A stretch of 64,000 nt of DNA from RGIG3013 sp045538935 (GCA_045538935.1 JAZQEI010000027.1:124001-188000), one strand, 5' to 3'; counted from the first letter of the stretch, positions 1 through 10,070 are shown. The notes: generated from the letters alone by a model not told the origin. Numbers and translations are program-made.

Positions 1-3000
1 GTGTGTTAAATAATCTATATCGAACTGAAGTTCAGAATTTAGAGTCTTAAAGTATTCGAGCAAGCCTAAATCTACGCCATCCCAAATATCACCTGCATCT
101 GCGGTATAGGCGGGGTCACGGTCAGAATATTTTAATATAGGCTGCCAATAAACGCGGCTGTGTTCCCAGTCGACTACTGTTTCTTCATCAATGGTCATTT
201 CAAAGCGGAACCAGTCGCCCTTTTTAACTTCAAATACCATCTTTTCATAGGTAGCCTTGGTTTCTAAGGGTTGCCAACCGCCGCCCGACGGCCATACAAC
301 TTCGCCGTTATATACTATACGAGCCAACGCCTTTTCGGTATTGGTTGTAACAGTACCTGTCGGTATGGTTATCCAACCATCCTTGGGGTTAATAAACTTA
401 TAGGCAACCATACCGTAATTATCATCACCGGTATTGTTAAAATTAGTACCTGAACGGTCACCGGTGTTTTTATTGATTATCCACGCACTGTCTTTCTTTA
501 TTCCTAAAAAATTAGATGCAGCAGATGAGCACCAGTGATCCCAGTTGCCATAGAACTCCATGTTCTTCCATTCAGGATTCTCTTTATTAAGCGCATACTG
601 ATATTTCCAGTAAGGCGAAATATTATATGTTCCTGTAAAGTCCTGATTTGCGTTATAAGTAGTTTTCTCTTCTAAAGAAGGCTGGGCTACCACAACAGAC
701 GGTGCCTTAAGTTCTAACTGATGTCTAACCAATGTAACCTCGTCAGTTAAATTAGCCTCAGCAATATAATACTGATACTGTATGGTATCGCCAAGTTTTA
801 AATCAGCCTCAGCGCCCGGGAACTTAGATGCACGGTTGTTAACACTGAGTGTTTCCCACTCACCTGTAGTAGGCCAAAGAGTTTTACTGTTACCTGATGC
901 ATCGGTATGTATTACTCTAAACCTAATTTGTGCGTTTGCACTCATGTGAGATGATTCCGTACCTGTAACTTGTGGTGCGCCCGTAACTAAAACTGTGGTA
1001 TCCGAAGGTGCATTAAATATTAAACTAAAGCCATATGTTTCCATTTTATACGGAGAAGTTGCATCTGGGTCTGTGTTAGGTACACGTTTTGCAACCAATG
1101 CGCCTTCCAACCACTTTGAATAATATAAAACACCGGTGGTAAAATCACTATTATAATATAGGTTATATGCCCAACCAGAATTATAGTTGTTCATTTCAAC
1201 TACATTTATGTTGCCATCATTGGGGTCTATTGCCTTAACCTGCCAACGGTTAGGACCGGTTAAGAAGTGTGGACCGTTGTAAGCTAAGGTACCGTAAGGA
1301 CTGTATTCGGTCATCTTATAAACCTTTGCAGTAGCATCGGGTGATTCAAATACTGCTGCACTGCAAACATTAACCTTAGGTACACCGTAGCTTAACACTA
1401 TTGAGTCAGCATCCACGCCGCCAACCTTAATATTGTCGGCATACATTTCAAAGCTGATTTCGTCACCCTTAGAAAGCTGCATTTCCATAAACGGAACATC
1501 TATGCCCTGGCCTGTTGTAAGTGTTTTAGAATACCATTCACTATCAGTTGGCCAAATATTTTCACCGTTTTTGGTTATTCTTGCATAAACTGTAGCCTCA
1601 GCGTTTTCGGTAAGAACTCTTGCGGCTGACTGAATTTCAAAATTATCAGCATAAGGTATTGTTAGTGTTACCTTTGTACCGTGGGCATCAGCGCCGTTGT
1701 TTATAACTGCTTTTAACTCAGGAACCTTTAAAATGTAGCCTGTGTTCAACATATTGGTGTTATAAACGTAACGGTCTGCAGTTGAACCGTCAAAGTAATT
1801 TACGGGTTCAGCATCCTTGGTTCTAACGTTAAAGGTTTCAAAATTCCAAATGTCGTACTTCTGCTCATACGGACCAACGTAAGCATCACCCTTATATGGG
1901 TCGGCACTTACCGGATAGAATACCGTACCTGTAGAGGTGTTGTCATCTTTATGTACACCTGTAATATTAATGCTAGGAATACCAATATCTAACTTGCCTG
2001 CTGCAGTTTTATACTTTATAGAAACGGTATCGTTTGTCTTAAGTTCAACATCAGGTATTTGAACAATGTTACCGTCGTACACTGCATAATCGGTATCGGT
2101 CGGATAAATTTTCTCAGCATTTTTATATACCGCAAACTCGACGTCGTTAGCTGTAACTACGCTTATAACCGACATACCATTCATAGGTGATATAAAGTCT
2201 AACGAAGCACCGTATGTGCCATCGGTCTCGAACTCAATTTTACCGTCCGACAAATAATATGCGGCAGGGGTACCGTCTGCATAATATTTGTTTTGTGCGG
2301 TAGTGTCGTATTTATCGGCCGCTACAACGTTAGCGTCAGATAAATTAAATAAGTTAAAGTTAAAACGAGAAGATGCATCGGTTATTGTGCCATTATAATT
2401 ATCGGCAACATATAAAGGCATATATTCAGCGGGAGTATAAATAGAGATATATCCCTTTTCAGAAGCAACACGGTTATTATTTAGAGTCACCATGGGTTGA
2501 CCTAAGTCAATTACCATATCACTCTTAGTTTCGTAAACGCCTACTTCTATTCTTACAATTTGGTTTGCCGTTAACTGAATTTCTTGTGCAGGAAGATTTA
2601 CAACAGTTCCAGCAGTTGCATTGTTAACGGTATACCATTCATAATTGGTCGGCCATACAGTATTGCCGTTTAATGTAACCCTAACCGCAACAGTGCCCTC
2701 ACCGCTCATAATTTTAACGGGAGCCGAAATATCGTAAATACCGGCAGCCGGCGCTGTAAATGATATTGCAGTTCCATAACCCGAGTTTAGCTGAATAGTC
2801 TTGTTTTGAGGCATCTTTACGGTAAGGCTTTGCTCACCAAAGTTAAAGCCTGTTTCGTCCGATGCGCTATTATAAAGGTAGTTTTCTTTTGAGTGATCGA
2901 ACATATCAACCGGTAAATAATCTTCTCTTGCAAAATCTATGGTTTCAAAGCCGAACACCGCTCCAGTAGGAGCAATATATTCACCCGTATAATTCTCACC

Positions 3001-5199
3001 GTCATACGGACGCTCTAGTAAAGCATTAAACTTGGTGTTAGTGGAAAGGTTATATGTATTACCCTTTGTAAATGTAACGGTAGGCTGATCTAAAGTAGTA
3101 TCCATTCTGCCAGTTCCGGTTGTTTCAAAGAGTTGAATGCAAATATCGTCTCCGGCTTTAACATCGCAAGCAATGTTTAAGGCACCCGATGCTATAGCAA
3201 AATCACCGGTTGTAGGATATACAACAGTATCATTTACAACTACTCTGTATTTAATCCTATCTGTATTTTTAAAGGTAGATTTGTAAACAAATGCAGAATC
3301 ATAAGGTGCGGTTACACGCATTTGTACACCGTTTGTGGGTGATGCAACAACAATGTCCATATAACCAGGTGTAAAGTAAAAGCCAGAATTAGTTCCCATA
3401 GTAGTGTTTGCTGCAAAGTAATTCCAGAAACGATAGTACTTATCTATAGGACGAACTGTGTTGGTAGTAAGGTCTATTAACTCAAAATTCACTCTGCTTT
3501 CCGTAGGATAAATGGTCATCGGTTCGGTATTATTAAGACCCGCGTCATTTAGGTTGTACTGGTAATCTAAAAACTTATATGTAGTAGAAGTACCCTTAGC
3601 GTCTACGATTCTGGTCACTACGTTCGCCACAGGAGAAGCAAGTATAGCATTAACTGAGCCTGCGCCGTCAGCAAACTTAACATATGCTTCAATTCGTGCA
3701 GATTCACCCGCTTTTAAGTCGGCCTCGGCAACACGAACATCGCCATAAGGATTTAAATTGTTAGCAGTTGCAGCAAACGTATGCCATTCGCCACTTGTTG
3801 GCCAAATAACACTCTCTGTTCCGTTTAGATCAGTTTTAACAACGCGGTAGTATGCAGTTAATGGCTCGGAATTTCCATTAATAATAAAGGAACTGGAAAT
3901 ATCAAACCAACCGTCAACGGGAGCAACAAACTTAAGTGCTGCACCAATTTGATTTGCGCCTGTATCTACCATATTAAATCTTAATGCGCCTTCAGTGCTA
4001 TTATAGTTGAATGTATAACCTGTATCTAAAACGCTATTTTTAAGAGTATTTGCAGTAGCATCAAAGGTGTTGCACTCATATATACCTTCATCATAAACTA
4101 CATGCTTGTATGTGTTAGATTTTGTAGGGTCGCCAGATTTAAGATAACTTTGGAATGCATCTAAATCTTTAATAGCAACAAGATTATCAATATAAACTGT
4201 TTTACCTATGTTGCTAGTAACGCCAGAATTAAACCAACCATGTGACTTAAATGTGATGGTTGATGTTTTGTAAGAAGAACCTATAACACTGCTATTAAGG
4301 TTAAAGGTGTACCAACCTTTTTCTCCTGGCATAGTATTCCAACAGTTATTTTCCCAATCAGCAGTATTAATAGTAAACTTTTCACCATTATCTTTATAAC
4401 CCTGTACATTTGTGGCGCCACGTTTATTTGCTATAACGTTGGTAACAGTAACGCCGTTAACCAACATGCCATAATAACTGTATGGAGTTGTATTTGCTGA
4501 GTTGTCAATATAAAAACCTATAGCCTCATATTTTGCTAAATCAGTTTGTGCGAAGTTAAAGGTAATTGTTTTCAGAGTTGCTGTCTGATAAGAAATACCC
4601 TTACCGTCTGGTAAAGCAGTAGTGGCTGCGGTATTTGGGAAAGTGGAAGTATATGTAGATGAATTTGATGCATCGTTAAGCACAACAAAAACATCTGACT
4701 TTAAAAACGCAGTAAACTCATTAATGTGCGATGCAGCAATTTTTTGGCCAGCAGCATCTAGCGCAATAATTTGAGCAAAAATAGTATCGCCCTTAGTAAG
4801 ACCTTCAGCTACGTAAGAAGTAGCCGTTACATTTTCCGCAACTAGCTGAGCATATGCCCCACTTACCATATGGTATAAGTTAACGTTGTAACTTGCAGCA
4901 CCAGGTACAGCTACCCAAGTAATATTAGCATCATAAGCAGTCTCGCTCATTTGTACTGTAGGTGCCAAAAACGAATCATCTGAATTTTCAAAAGGAGTGT
5001 CTGCCTTTAGCACTAACGAATCGTACTTCCAATTCGTATCGGCAGGGCCTACCCCATCTTGATAACCCTTAAGCGCATAATAAGCCGTTACTGGTGTGTC
5101 GTCTGCGAGTGCAAAAGGCAAAGCGACAAAAACGCTTGTTGCGATTAAAACAGCTACCAAAACAAAAGAGATAATTCTAAAATTTGGTTTGTTTTTCAT
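1..5199 (-). CDS. Giant secreted modular protein, N-terminal 1733 codons (runs off the window)
   Basis: The frame is open from ATG at 5199 to base 1, so the C-terminus lies outside the window. The start follows GGGAGG with 7 bases of spacing. Residues 1-30 are a Sec signal peptide (MKNKPNFR, then a hydrophobic core ending near ALADD). A fibronectin-III-like segment follows at about residues 60-160, then a beta-rich domain to about 370. From about residue 400 a module of 183-226 residues recurs seven times, each centred on a (W/Y)P(T/S)xxxW-type core. Trp, Tyr, Asn and Thr are abundant and Cys is rare, as expected for extracellular beta-sandwich modules. I do not recognise a catalytic domain in the visible part. 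A role in carbohydrate binding or surface adhesion is inference from composition and layout only. No LPXTG, SLH or dockerin is visible, but the anchor could lie in the missing C-terminus. Confidence 0.85.
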   Translation of the reverse strand, partial: MKNKPNFRIISFVLVAVLIATSVFVALPFALADDTPVTAYYALKGYQDGVGPADTNWKYDSLVLKADTPFENSDDSFLAPTVQMSETAYDANITWVAVPGAASYNVNLYHMVSGAYAQLVAENVTATSYVAEGLTKGDTIFAQIIALDAAGQKIAASHINEFTAFLKSDVFVVLNDASNSSTYTSTFPNTAATTALPDGKGISYQTATLKTITFNFAQTDLAKYEAIGFYIDNSANTTPYSYYGMLVNGVTVTNVIANKRGATNVQGYKDNGEKFTINTADWENNCWNTMPGEKGWYTFNLNSSVIGSSYKTSTITFKSHGWFNSGVTSNIGKTVYIDNLVAIKDLDAFQSYLKSGDPTKSNTYKHVVYDEGIYECNTFDATANTLKNSVLDTGYTFNYNSTEGALRFNMVDTGANQIGAALKFVAPVDGWFDISSSFIINGNSEPLTAYYRVVKTDLNGTESVIWPTSGEWHTFAATANNLNPYGDVRVAEADLKAGESARIEAYVKFADGAGSVNAILASPVANVVTRIVDAKGTSTTYKFLDYQYNLNDAGLNNTEPMTIYPTESRVNFELIDLTTNTVRPIDKYYRFWNYFAANTTMGTNSGFYFTPGYMDIVVASPTNGVQMRVTAPYDSAFVYKSTFKNTDRIKYRVVVNDTVVYPTTGDFAIASGALNIACDVKAGDDICIQLFETTGTGRMDTTLDQPTVTFTKGNTYNLSTNTKFNALLERPYDGENYTGEYIAPTGAVFGFETIDFAREDYLPVDMFDHSKENYLYNSASDETGFNFGEQSLTVKMPQNKTIQLNSGYGTAISFTAPAAGIYDISAPVKIMSGEGTVAVRVTLNGNTVWPTNYEWYTVNNATAGTVVNLPAQEIQLTANQIVRIEVGVYETKSDMVIDLGQPMVTLNNNRVASEKGYISIYTPAEYMPLYVADNYNGTITDASSRFNFNLFNLSDANVVAADKYDTTAQNKYYADGTPAAYYLSDGKIEFETDGTYGASLDFISPMNGMSVISVVTANDVEFAVYKNAEKIYPTDTDYAVYDGNIVQIPDVELKTNDTVSIKYKTAAGKLDIGIPSINITGVHKDDNTSTGTVFYPVSADPYKGDAYVGPYEQKYDIWNFETFNVRTKDAEPVNYFDGSTADRYVYNTNMLNTGYILKVPELKAVINNGADAHGTKVTLTIPYADNFEIQSAARVLTENAEATVYARITKNGENIWPTDSEWYSKTLTTGQGIDVPFMEMQLSKGDEISFEMYADNIKVGGVDADSIVLSYGVPKVNVCSAAVFESPDATAKVYKMTEYSPYGTLAYNGPHFLTGPNRWQVKAIDPNDGNINVVEMNNYNSGWAYNLYYNSDFTTGVLYYSKWLEGALVAKRVPNTDPDATSPYKMETYGFSLIFNAPSDTTVLVTGAPQVTGTESSHMSANAQIRFRVIHTDASGNSKTLWPTTGEWETLSVNNRASKFPGAEADLKLGDTIQYQYYIAEANLTDEVTLVRHQLELKAPSVVVAQPSLEEKTTYNANQDFTGTYNISPYWKYQYALNKENPEWKNMEFYGNWDHWCSSAASNFLGIKKDSAWIINKNTGDRSGTNFNNTGDDNYGMVAYKFINPKDGWITIPTGTVTTNTEKALARIVYNGEVVWPSGGGWQPLETKATYEKMVFEVKKGDWFRFEMTIDEETVVDWEHSRVYWQPILKYSDRDPAYTADAGDIWDGVDLGLLEYFKTLNSELQFDIDYLTH
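286..3804 (-). repeat. Seven tandem protein modules with (W/Y)P(T/S) cores
   Basis: The core tripeptide is encoded at 3796-3804 (WPT), 3211-3219 (YPT), 2647-2655 (WPT), 2098-2106 (YPT), 1546-1554 (WPT), 868-876 (WPT) and 286-294 (WPS). Spacings are 585, 564, 549, 552, 678 and 582 bases, all multiples of three, which gives modules of 183-226 residues. Around the core the pattern is roughly: aPxdGxxxI, then a strand ending in VxxNGxxVWPTxxEW, then a proline-containing turn, then LKxGDxIxFE. The repeats diverge at DNA level, so this is an old duplication rather than a recombining array. Confidence 0.8.
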
Positions 5200-5220
5200 A
5201 AGAAACCTCCCGTAATTATT

Positions 5221-5258
5221 TTGTGCATAGATGCAAAATAATGTATGATTATGCACAA
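5221..5258. repeat. 9-bp inverted repeat TTGTGCATA / TATGCACAA in the exoprotein leader
   Basis: TTGTGCATA at 5221-5229 and TATGCACAA at 5250-5258 form a perfect 9-bp inverted repeat with a 20-base spacer. It lies just downstream of the predicted transcription start, between promoter and ribosome binding site. It could be a protein operator or an RNA hairpin. The same box recurs upstream as direct repeats, which favours a DNA-binding protein site. Confidence 0.65.
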
Positions 5259-5277
5259 TGTATAACCTTTCATAGTT

Positions 5278-5306
5278 AATATATACTATTTTTAAGCAAA
5301 AATCAA
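5278..5306 (-). promoter_or_regulatory. Predicted sigma-A promoter of the giant exoprotein gene
   Basis: On the minus strand, TTGATT (5306-5301) and TATATT (5283-5278) are separated by 17 bases. The start of transcription would be near 5271, which leaves a leader of about 70 bases before ATG 5199. An inverted repeat lies within this leader. Confidence 0.6.
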
Positions 5307-5400
5307 TAGGAAAAAGTAATTATTTTGTGTGATTTTTTAAAATTTTTGCTATATTTAAAAACTTCTATTTGCTTGAATTTCAGGTAAATTTTTACATATA

Positions 5401-5448
5401 GTATCATTTTGTGCATAAAACCACCTTTTCAGTATCATTATGTGCATA
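5401..5448. repeat. 17-bp direct repeats GTATCATTWTGTGCATA
   Basis: Two copies at 5401-5417 and 5432-5448 match at 16 of 17 positions. They start 31 bases apart, close to three helical turns. Both end in the TGTGCATA box also found at 5221-5229 and, inverted, at 5250-5258. They lie about 95-170 bases upstream of the predicted -35 of the exoprotein gene, a position that suits an activator or a cooperative repressor. Confidence 0.65.
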
Positions 5449-5471
5449 TATAGTTTTTTATTTTTCATTTT

Positions 5472-5512
5472 TACAAAAAAACAACACCCACACATTTTTC
5501 GTGTAGGTGTTG
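5472..5512 (-). terminator. Rho-independent terminator of the hprK-pfkA operon
   Basis: On the minus strand, AACAACACC and GGTGTTGTT arms with further pairing inside (CTACACG / TGTGTGG) are followed by a run of seven T. The hairpin begins about 20 bases after the pfkA stop and closes the long operon. Confidence 0.85.
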
Positions 5513-5531
5513 TTATACTTTAGTGTTAATA

Positions 5532-6500
5532 TTATATAGAAATCATATGCGCAATTTTGTAATTTTCATGCTCAAATTCTTTTTTCATGGCTAATGCTTC
5601 ATAAATGTCATCATCAACTAATGTATTATTTCTAAATGCTACAACTCTATTGCCCTTACCTTCACTTAAAAGATCAACCGCACGATGACCCATTTCGCTA
5701 GCCATAACTCTATCTCTAACAGTTGGGCTACCTCCACGCTGAACATGGCCTAAAATAGTAGCTCTTGATTCTATACCTGTTTCTTCTTCTATGCGCTTTG
5801 CAAGTTCTTCTACGTGGCCAACGCCCTCGGCAACAGCAATAATGAAATGCTTTTTGCCGGTTTGCTTTGTTTTGTTTATTCTATCAATAATATCGCGTTT
5901 AAAGTCAAATTCAATTTCGGGTACTATTATTGAAGTAGCGCCAACTGCGATACCTGCATTTAAGGCCAAATAGCCTGCATGCCTTCCCATAAGTTCTACA
6001 ACCGAGCAACGCTCGTGTGACTGGGTTGTATCACGCAATTTATCAACCATGTGCATCGCGGTATTCATAGCAGTATCAAAACCTATTGTATATTCAGTAG
6101 AGGAAATATCGTTATCTATAGTTCCCGGAATACCAACGCAAGGTACGCCGTTTAAAGATAAGTCGCGTGCACCTCTATAAGAACCATCTCCACCAATTAC
6201 AACCACACCCTCAATGCCGTGTTTTTTGCAGGTTGCAAGTGCCTTTGACATACCTTCTTCGGTTTTAAACTTAGGACTTCTGGCAGTATATAGTACAGTA
6301 CCTCCCCTATGGATAATATCGGATACAGAACGAATATCCATATCAAAAACCTCATCATCAATAAGGCCGTTATATCCGCGTCTTATTCCCTTTACTTTCA
6401 TGCCTTTGGCTATGGCTGTTCTAACTACTGCACGAACTGCAGCATTCATACCCGGTGCGTCACCGCCCGAAGTTAAAACACCTATTGTTTTCATACTCAT
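5532..6500 (-). CDS. pfkA: ATP-dependent 6-phosphofructokinase
   Basis: The product phosphorylates fructose 6-phosphate to fructose 1,6-bisphosphate, the committed step of glycolysis, in the cytoplasm. The 322 residues match the usual length for bacterial PfkA. Visible motifs are the nucleotide loop TSGGDAPG (10-17), GGDGS (103-107), which is typical of ATP-using rather than PPi-using enzymes, PGTIDND (125-131) with the catalytic Asp, and MGRHAG (171-176) at the substrate site. The ATG at 6500 has GGAG 8 bases upstream; a second ATG two codons in is possible. It is the last gene of an operon that begins with hprK, so glycolytic entry is co-transcribed with the HPr kinase and glucokinase. A terminator follows. 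Confidence 0.97.
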   Translation of the reverse strand: MSMKTIGVLTSGGDAPGMNAAVRAVVRTAIAKGMKVKGIRRGYNGLIDDEVFDMDIRSVSDIIHRGGTVLYTARSPKFKTEEGMSKALATCKKHGIEGVVVIGGDGSYRGARDLSLNGVPCVGIPGTIDNDISSTEYTIGFDTAMNTAMHMVDKLRDTTQSHERCSVVELMGRHAGYLALNAGIAVGATSIIVPEIEFDFKRDIIDRINKTKQTGKKHFIIAVAEGVGHVEELAKRIEEETGIESRATILGHVQRGGSPTVRDRVMASEMGHRAVDLLSEGKGNRVVAFRNNTLVDDDIYEALAMKKEFEHENYKIAHMISI

Positions 6501-6561
6501 AATATCAACTCCAATTTGCGCGAATAATAAAATCTAAAGTATTATAATACAAAATTTTAAA

Positions 6562-9500
6562 TTATTCAACTACTTTTACATTATTATTTCCAAATTCTTG
6601 AATTAAGCTGTCAATCAATTTGCTATCTATATCTGCCCAAAGTTCTTTCGGAGCTGCAAGCTTTTTATTTTCTTGCTGTGCATAAATAATCACCGGAGTT
6701 TGTCCGACATTTTGTTTTAACAACTGCTTAACCTTATCAAACTGCCAAGAATTTATGCTATCTATTTTAATAAAAAGTTTAGCCGATGTTTTAGATTCTT
6801 TGGTGTTACGCATAGTAGCAACATAATTTTTTGCATTTTCTGGCAGAATTTCTGCCTTATTACATAAAATTTCGGCTCTTCTGTCTTCACGCAAAGAAAC
6901 TCTGCCTGTAAACTTTAAGACTGCATCTTCTTTTAATAACGGTTTGTACTGCAAAAAAGTTTTTGCAAAGAACGTAATATTTATACTATCACTCATATCT
7001 TCTGCAGCAATTATAGCAAACTGTTGATTGTTCTTGCCCGTTTTTACTGAAACAGATGAAACCAACGCCACAACGCTAACATTATCGGCATCTGAATATG
7101 AGCTATCTTCAGCCAATATATCAGAGATTTTGTCTGACCCAATTGCATTAATATAATTTACATAGTCATTAAGCGGGTGTGAAGATAAATATAAACCCGT
7201 TGCTTCCTTTTCCATTTTTAAAAGTTCTAGCATTGGCAATTCATCATGCACTGTTAAAATATGAGTTATATCATCTTCTACCATTGATTCGTTTGAATTG
7301 AATGACGAACCAAACAAATCCATCTGACCGCCTGATGTGTAACGTTTTTTACTTTCTACTAGCTCCATTATGCTGTCAAGAGCATAAATCAATTGCTTGC
7401 GTGTGTTATTAAAGCAATCACATGCGCCGCTCTTGATTAAACCCTCAAGAGCACGACGGTTTAAATCGCGGCCATGCAGCCTAAGACACAAATCATAAAA
7501 CGACTTGTATTGACATTCTTTGCGCTCGGTAATTAGTCGTTGCGTAAGACCTTGTCCTAAATTTTTTATAGCAAGTAAACCAAACCTAATCGAATTATTT
7601 GTATAAGTAAAGTTAAGTTCACTTTCATTAACGTCGGGTGGTAAAACTTTAAATCCTAAACGTTGACATTCTGCCGTATATTCAGATACCTTACCCTGTG
7701 CGCCCAAAACGCTTGTAAGCAAGGCTGCCATATATTCTCCGGGGTAATGGCACTTTAAAAATGCAGTTTGATAAGACACGTATGCATATGCCGCCGCATG
7801 TGATTTATTAAAGGCATAGGAACTAAACGCCGACATTTCGTCGAATATTTTTTGCGCCGTAGCTTCATCTACACCAGAATTTATTGCACCTTTGCAAACC
7901 ACATTTCCGTTACTGTCGGTTTCACCATAAACAAAAGCTTTGCGCTCTTTTTCCATAACATCGTGTTTCTTTTTAGACATAGCACGTCGCACGATATCTG
8001 CTCTACCAAGAGAGTAACCTGCAACTTTTCTAAAAATTTGCATTACTTGTTCTTGATAAACAATGCATCCGTAAGTAACCTCTAATATTGGCTTTAGCAG
8101 CGGTGTATCATAAACAATTTTCTCTGGGTGATTATGGTTATTTATATATTTGGGTATAGAGTCCATAGGACCCGGACGATAAAGCGAAATAATAGCAATT
8201 AGATCTTCGAGTGATTCAGGTTTAAATGAACGCAAAACATTTTTCATTCCGCCAGATTCAAACTGAAACACGCCTTGAGTAAGACCTTTGCTCATCATTT
8301 GGTATGTCTTTTTATCGTCTATAGGTATTTTATTGATATCAAAATCTACATTGTTTTTACGAATTGCCTTTACAGTATCGTCAATTACGGTTAGGTTGCG
8401 AAGGCCTAAAAAGTCCATTTTTAAAAGGCCCAACTCGTCTAATGTAGTCATAGGATACTGTGTTACTATAGCATCATCATTTTTAGCAAGCGGTACGTAC
8501 TCACTTACCTTTTTGTCTGATATAACAACACCGGCTGCATGCGTTGTAGTATTGCGCGGCATACCTTCAACCTTTTGAGCCATATCTAAAAGTTCTGTTA
8601 TTGTGCTATCGCTCTTATACATCTGCATAAGCTCATCAGATTCAGACAACGCCTTACTTATGGTCATGCCCAGTGAGGCCGGAATAAGCTTTGCAACTTT
8701 ATCGCATAACGAATAGGGTAAGTCCATTGCCCTACCAACATCACGCACCGCACCTTTTGCTGCCATAGTGCCAAATGCTACAATTTGAGCAACGTGGTCT
8801 TCGCCGTACTTGTTTTTAACGTATTCTATAACTTCTCCACGACGTTCATAGCAAAAGTCTATATCAAAGTCGGGCATCGAAACACGCTCGGGATTCAAAA
8901 AACGTTCAAACAGTAAGTCATATTTAATAGGATCTATGCCAGTAATACCTATACAATATGCCGCAATACTACCAGCGCCAGAACCTCTTCCCGGACCAAC
9001 AGGTATACCCTTAGATTTAGCGTAATTTACATAGTCTTGAACTATAAGATAATAATCTACATAGCCCATTTTGTTAATAACATCTAACTCATACAAAAGA
9101 CGTTTCTCGGCTTTTTCTAATTCATCGTTTGAATAATGCTTATAGAGCCCTTCGTAACAACGCTTTTTAAAATATTCAAAATGATCTTGCTCACCAATAT
9201 CATAGACGGGTAATTTGATTTTTCCAAACTCAAACTCCACATTGCACATATCGGCAACTTTTGCTGTATTTTCCAATGCTTCGGGCACATCAGAAAAGTT
9301 TTCTAACATTTGCTCATCAGATTTCAAATAAAACTCATTAGTTTGAAATTCAATATCGCTACCCTCAGACAGCTTTCTGCCAGTTTGAACGCACAATAAC
9401 ACCCTTTGTGTCTTGTAATCATCGGCATAAACATAGTGCACATCGTTTGTGGCAACAAGACCTATTCCAATTTCTTTTGAAAGCCTTTTGATATATGGGT

Positions 9501-10056
9501 TTATGCGTTTTTGTTCTGCAATATTGTGATCTTGAAGCTCTAAATAAAAATTGTCTTCTCCAAATACCTCTTTAAACCAAAGAGCCTTTTCTTTAGCTAA
9601 CTCATAATCATTTTTTGTAAGAGCCTTAGGAATCTCACCCGCAAGGCAAGCAGATAGTGCAATAAGGCCTTCATTGTGTTCTTTTAAAAGCTCTTTATCT
9701 ATTCTGGGCTTGGAATAAAAGCCCTCAGTAAAACCAAGAGAAACCATTTTTATAAGGTTCTCATAGCCTTTCATGTTTTTGCAAAGCAAAACAAGGTGAG
9801 AATACTCGTTATCTTTGCCGTGTACTTTGTCAAATCGGGAGTTGGGTGCAACATAAACTTCACAACCAATTATGGGTTTTATTCCCTGCTTTTTTGCTTC
9901 TTTGTAAAAGGCAATTGCGCCAAACATAACTCCGTGATCAGTTATAGCTATTGCTTTTTGGCCAAGGTCCTTTGCCGCAGAAATTAACGGCTCAATTCGA
10001 CAAGCACCGTCTAATAGACTATATTCGGTGTGCACATGCAAGTGAACAAAATCCAT
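6562..10056 (-). CDS. dnaE: DNA polymerase III alpha subunit (DnaE)
   Basis: This is a replicative polymerase catalytic subunit of 1164 residues, the normal DnaE length. The N-terminal PHP domain begins at FVHLHVHTEYSLLDG. The polymerase core contains GPGRGSGAGS near residue 355 and the metal-binding DFDID pair near 395. A helix-hairpin-helix stretch and a C-terminal OB-fold follow (about 970-1090). In Clostridia it works beside PolC, probably in lagging-strand synthesis or primer extension. ATG 10056 follows a strong GGAGGGAG element. It lies 14 bases after whiA and 61 bases before pfkA in the same operon. Confidence 0.97.
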   Translation of the reverse strand: MDFVHLHVHTEYSLLDGACRIEPLISAAKDLGQKAIAITDHGVMFGAIAFYKEAKKQGIKPIIGCEVYVAPNSRFDKVHGKDNEYSHLVLLCKNMKGYENLIKMVSLGFTEGFYSKPRIDKELLKEHNEGLIALSACLAGEIPKALTKNDYELAKEKALWFKEVFGEDNFYLELQDHNIAEQKRINPYIKRLSKEIGIGLVATNDVHYVYADDYKTQRVLLCVQTGRKLSEGSDIEFQTNEFYLKSDEQMLENFSDVPEALENTAKVADMCNVEFEFGKIKLPVYDIGEQDHFEYFKKRCYEGLYKHYSNDELEKAEKRLLYELDVINKMGYVDYYLIVQDYVNYAKSKGIPVGPGRGSGAGSIAAYCIGITGIDPIKYDLLFERFLNPERVSMPDFDIDFCYERRGEVIEYVKNKYGEDHVAQIVAFGTMAAKGAVRDVGRAMDLPYSLCDKVAKLIPASLGMTISKALSESDELMQMYKSDSTITELLDMAQKVEGMPRNTTTHAAGVVISDKKVSEYVPLAKNDDAIVTQYPMTTLDELGLLKMDFLGLRNLTVIDDTVKAIRKNNVDFDINKIPIDDKKTYQMMSKGLTQGVFQFESGGMKNVLRSFKPESLEDLIAIISLYRPGPMDSIPKYINNHNHPEKIVYDTPLLKPILEVTYGCIVYQEQVMQIFRKVAGYSLGRADIVRRAMSKKKHDVMEKERKAFVYGETDSNGNVVCKGAINSGVDEATAQKIFDEMSAFSSYAFNKSHAAAYAYVSYQTAFLKCHYPGEYMAALLTSVLGAQGKVSEYTAECQRLGFKVLPPDVNESELNFTYTNNSIRFGLLAIKNLGQGLTQRLITERKECQYKSFYDLCLRLHGRDLNRRALEGLIKSGACDCFNNTRKQLIYALDSIMELVESKKRYTSGGQMDLFGSSFNSNESMVEDDITHILTVHDELPMLELLKMEKEATGLYLSSHPLNDYVNYINAIGSDKISDILAEDSSYSDADNVSVVALVSSVSVKTGKNNQQFAIIAAEDMSDSINITFFAKTFLQYKPLLKEDAVLKFTGRVSLREDRRAEILCNKAEILPENAKNYVATMRNTKESKTSAKLFIKIDSINSWQFDKVKQLLKQNVGQTPVIIYAQQENKKLAAPKELWADIDSKLIDSLIQEFGNNNVKVVE

Positions 10057-10070
10057 TTTTCTCCCTCCTT

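Larger units (their letters stand above)
5200..5531. other. Intergenic region with promoter, repeated boxes and a terminator
   Basis: This 332-base AT-rich stretch is the only gap over 300 bases. It holds the ribosome binding site and promoter of the giant exoprotein gene, several TGTGCATA-type boxes and the pfkA terminator, each listed separately. I see no open frame with a credible start and ribosome binding site, and no tRNA-like fold. Confidence 0.7.

Noticed and set aside
271..453. Short plus-strand frame within the giant exoprotein gene
   Set aside because: No ribosome site and no family signal; the minus strand is open across the whole region with a signal peptide and repeat modules.
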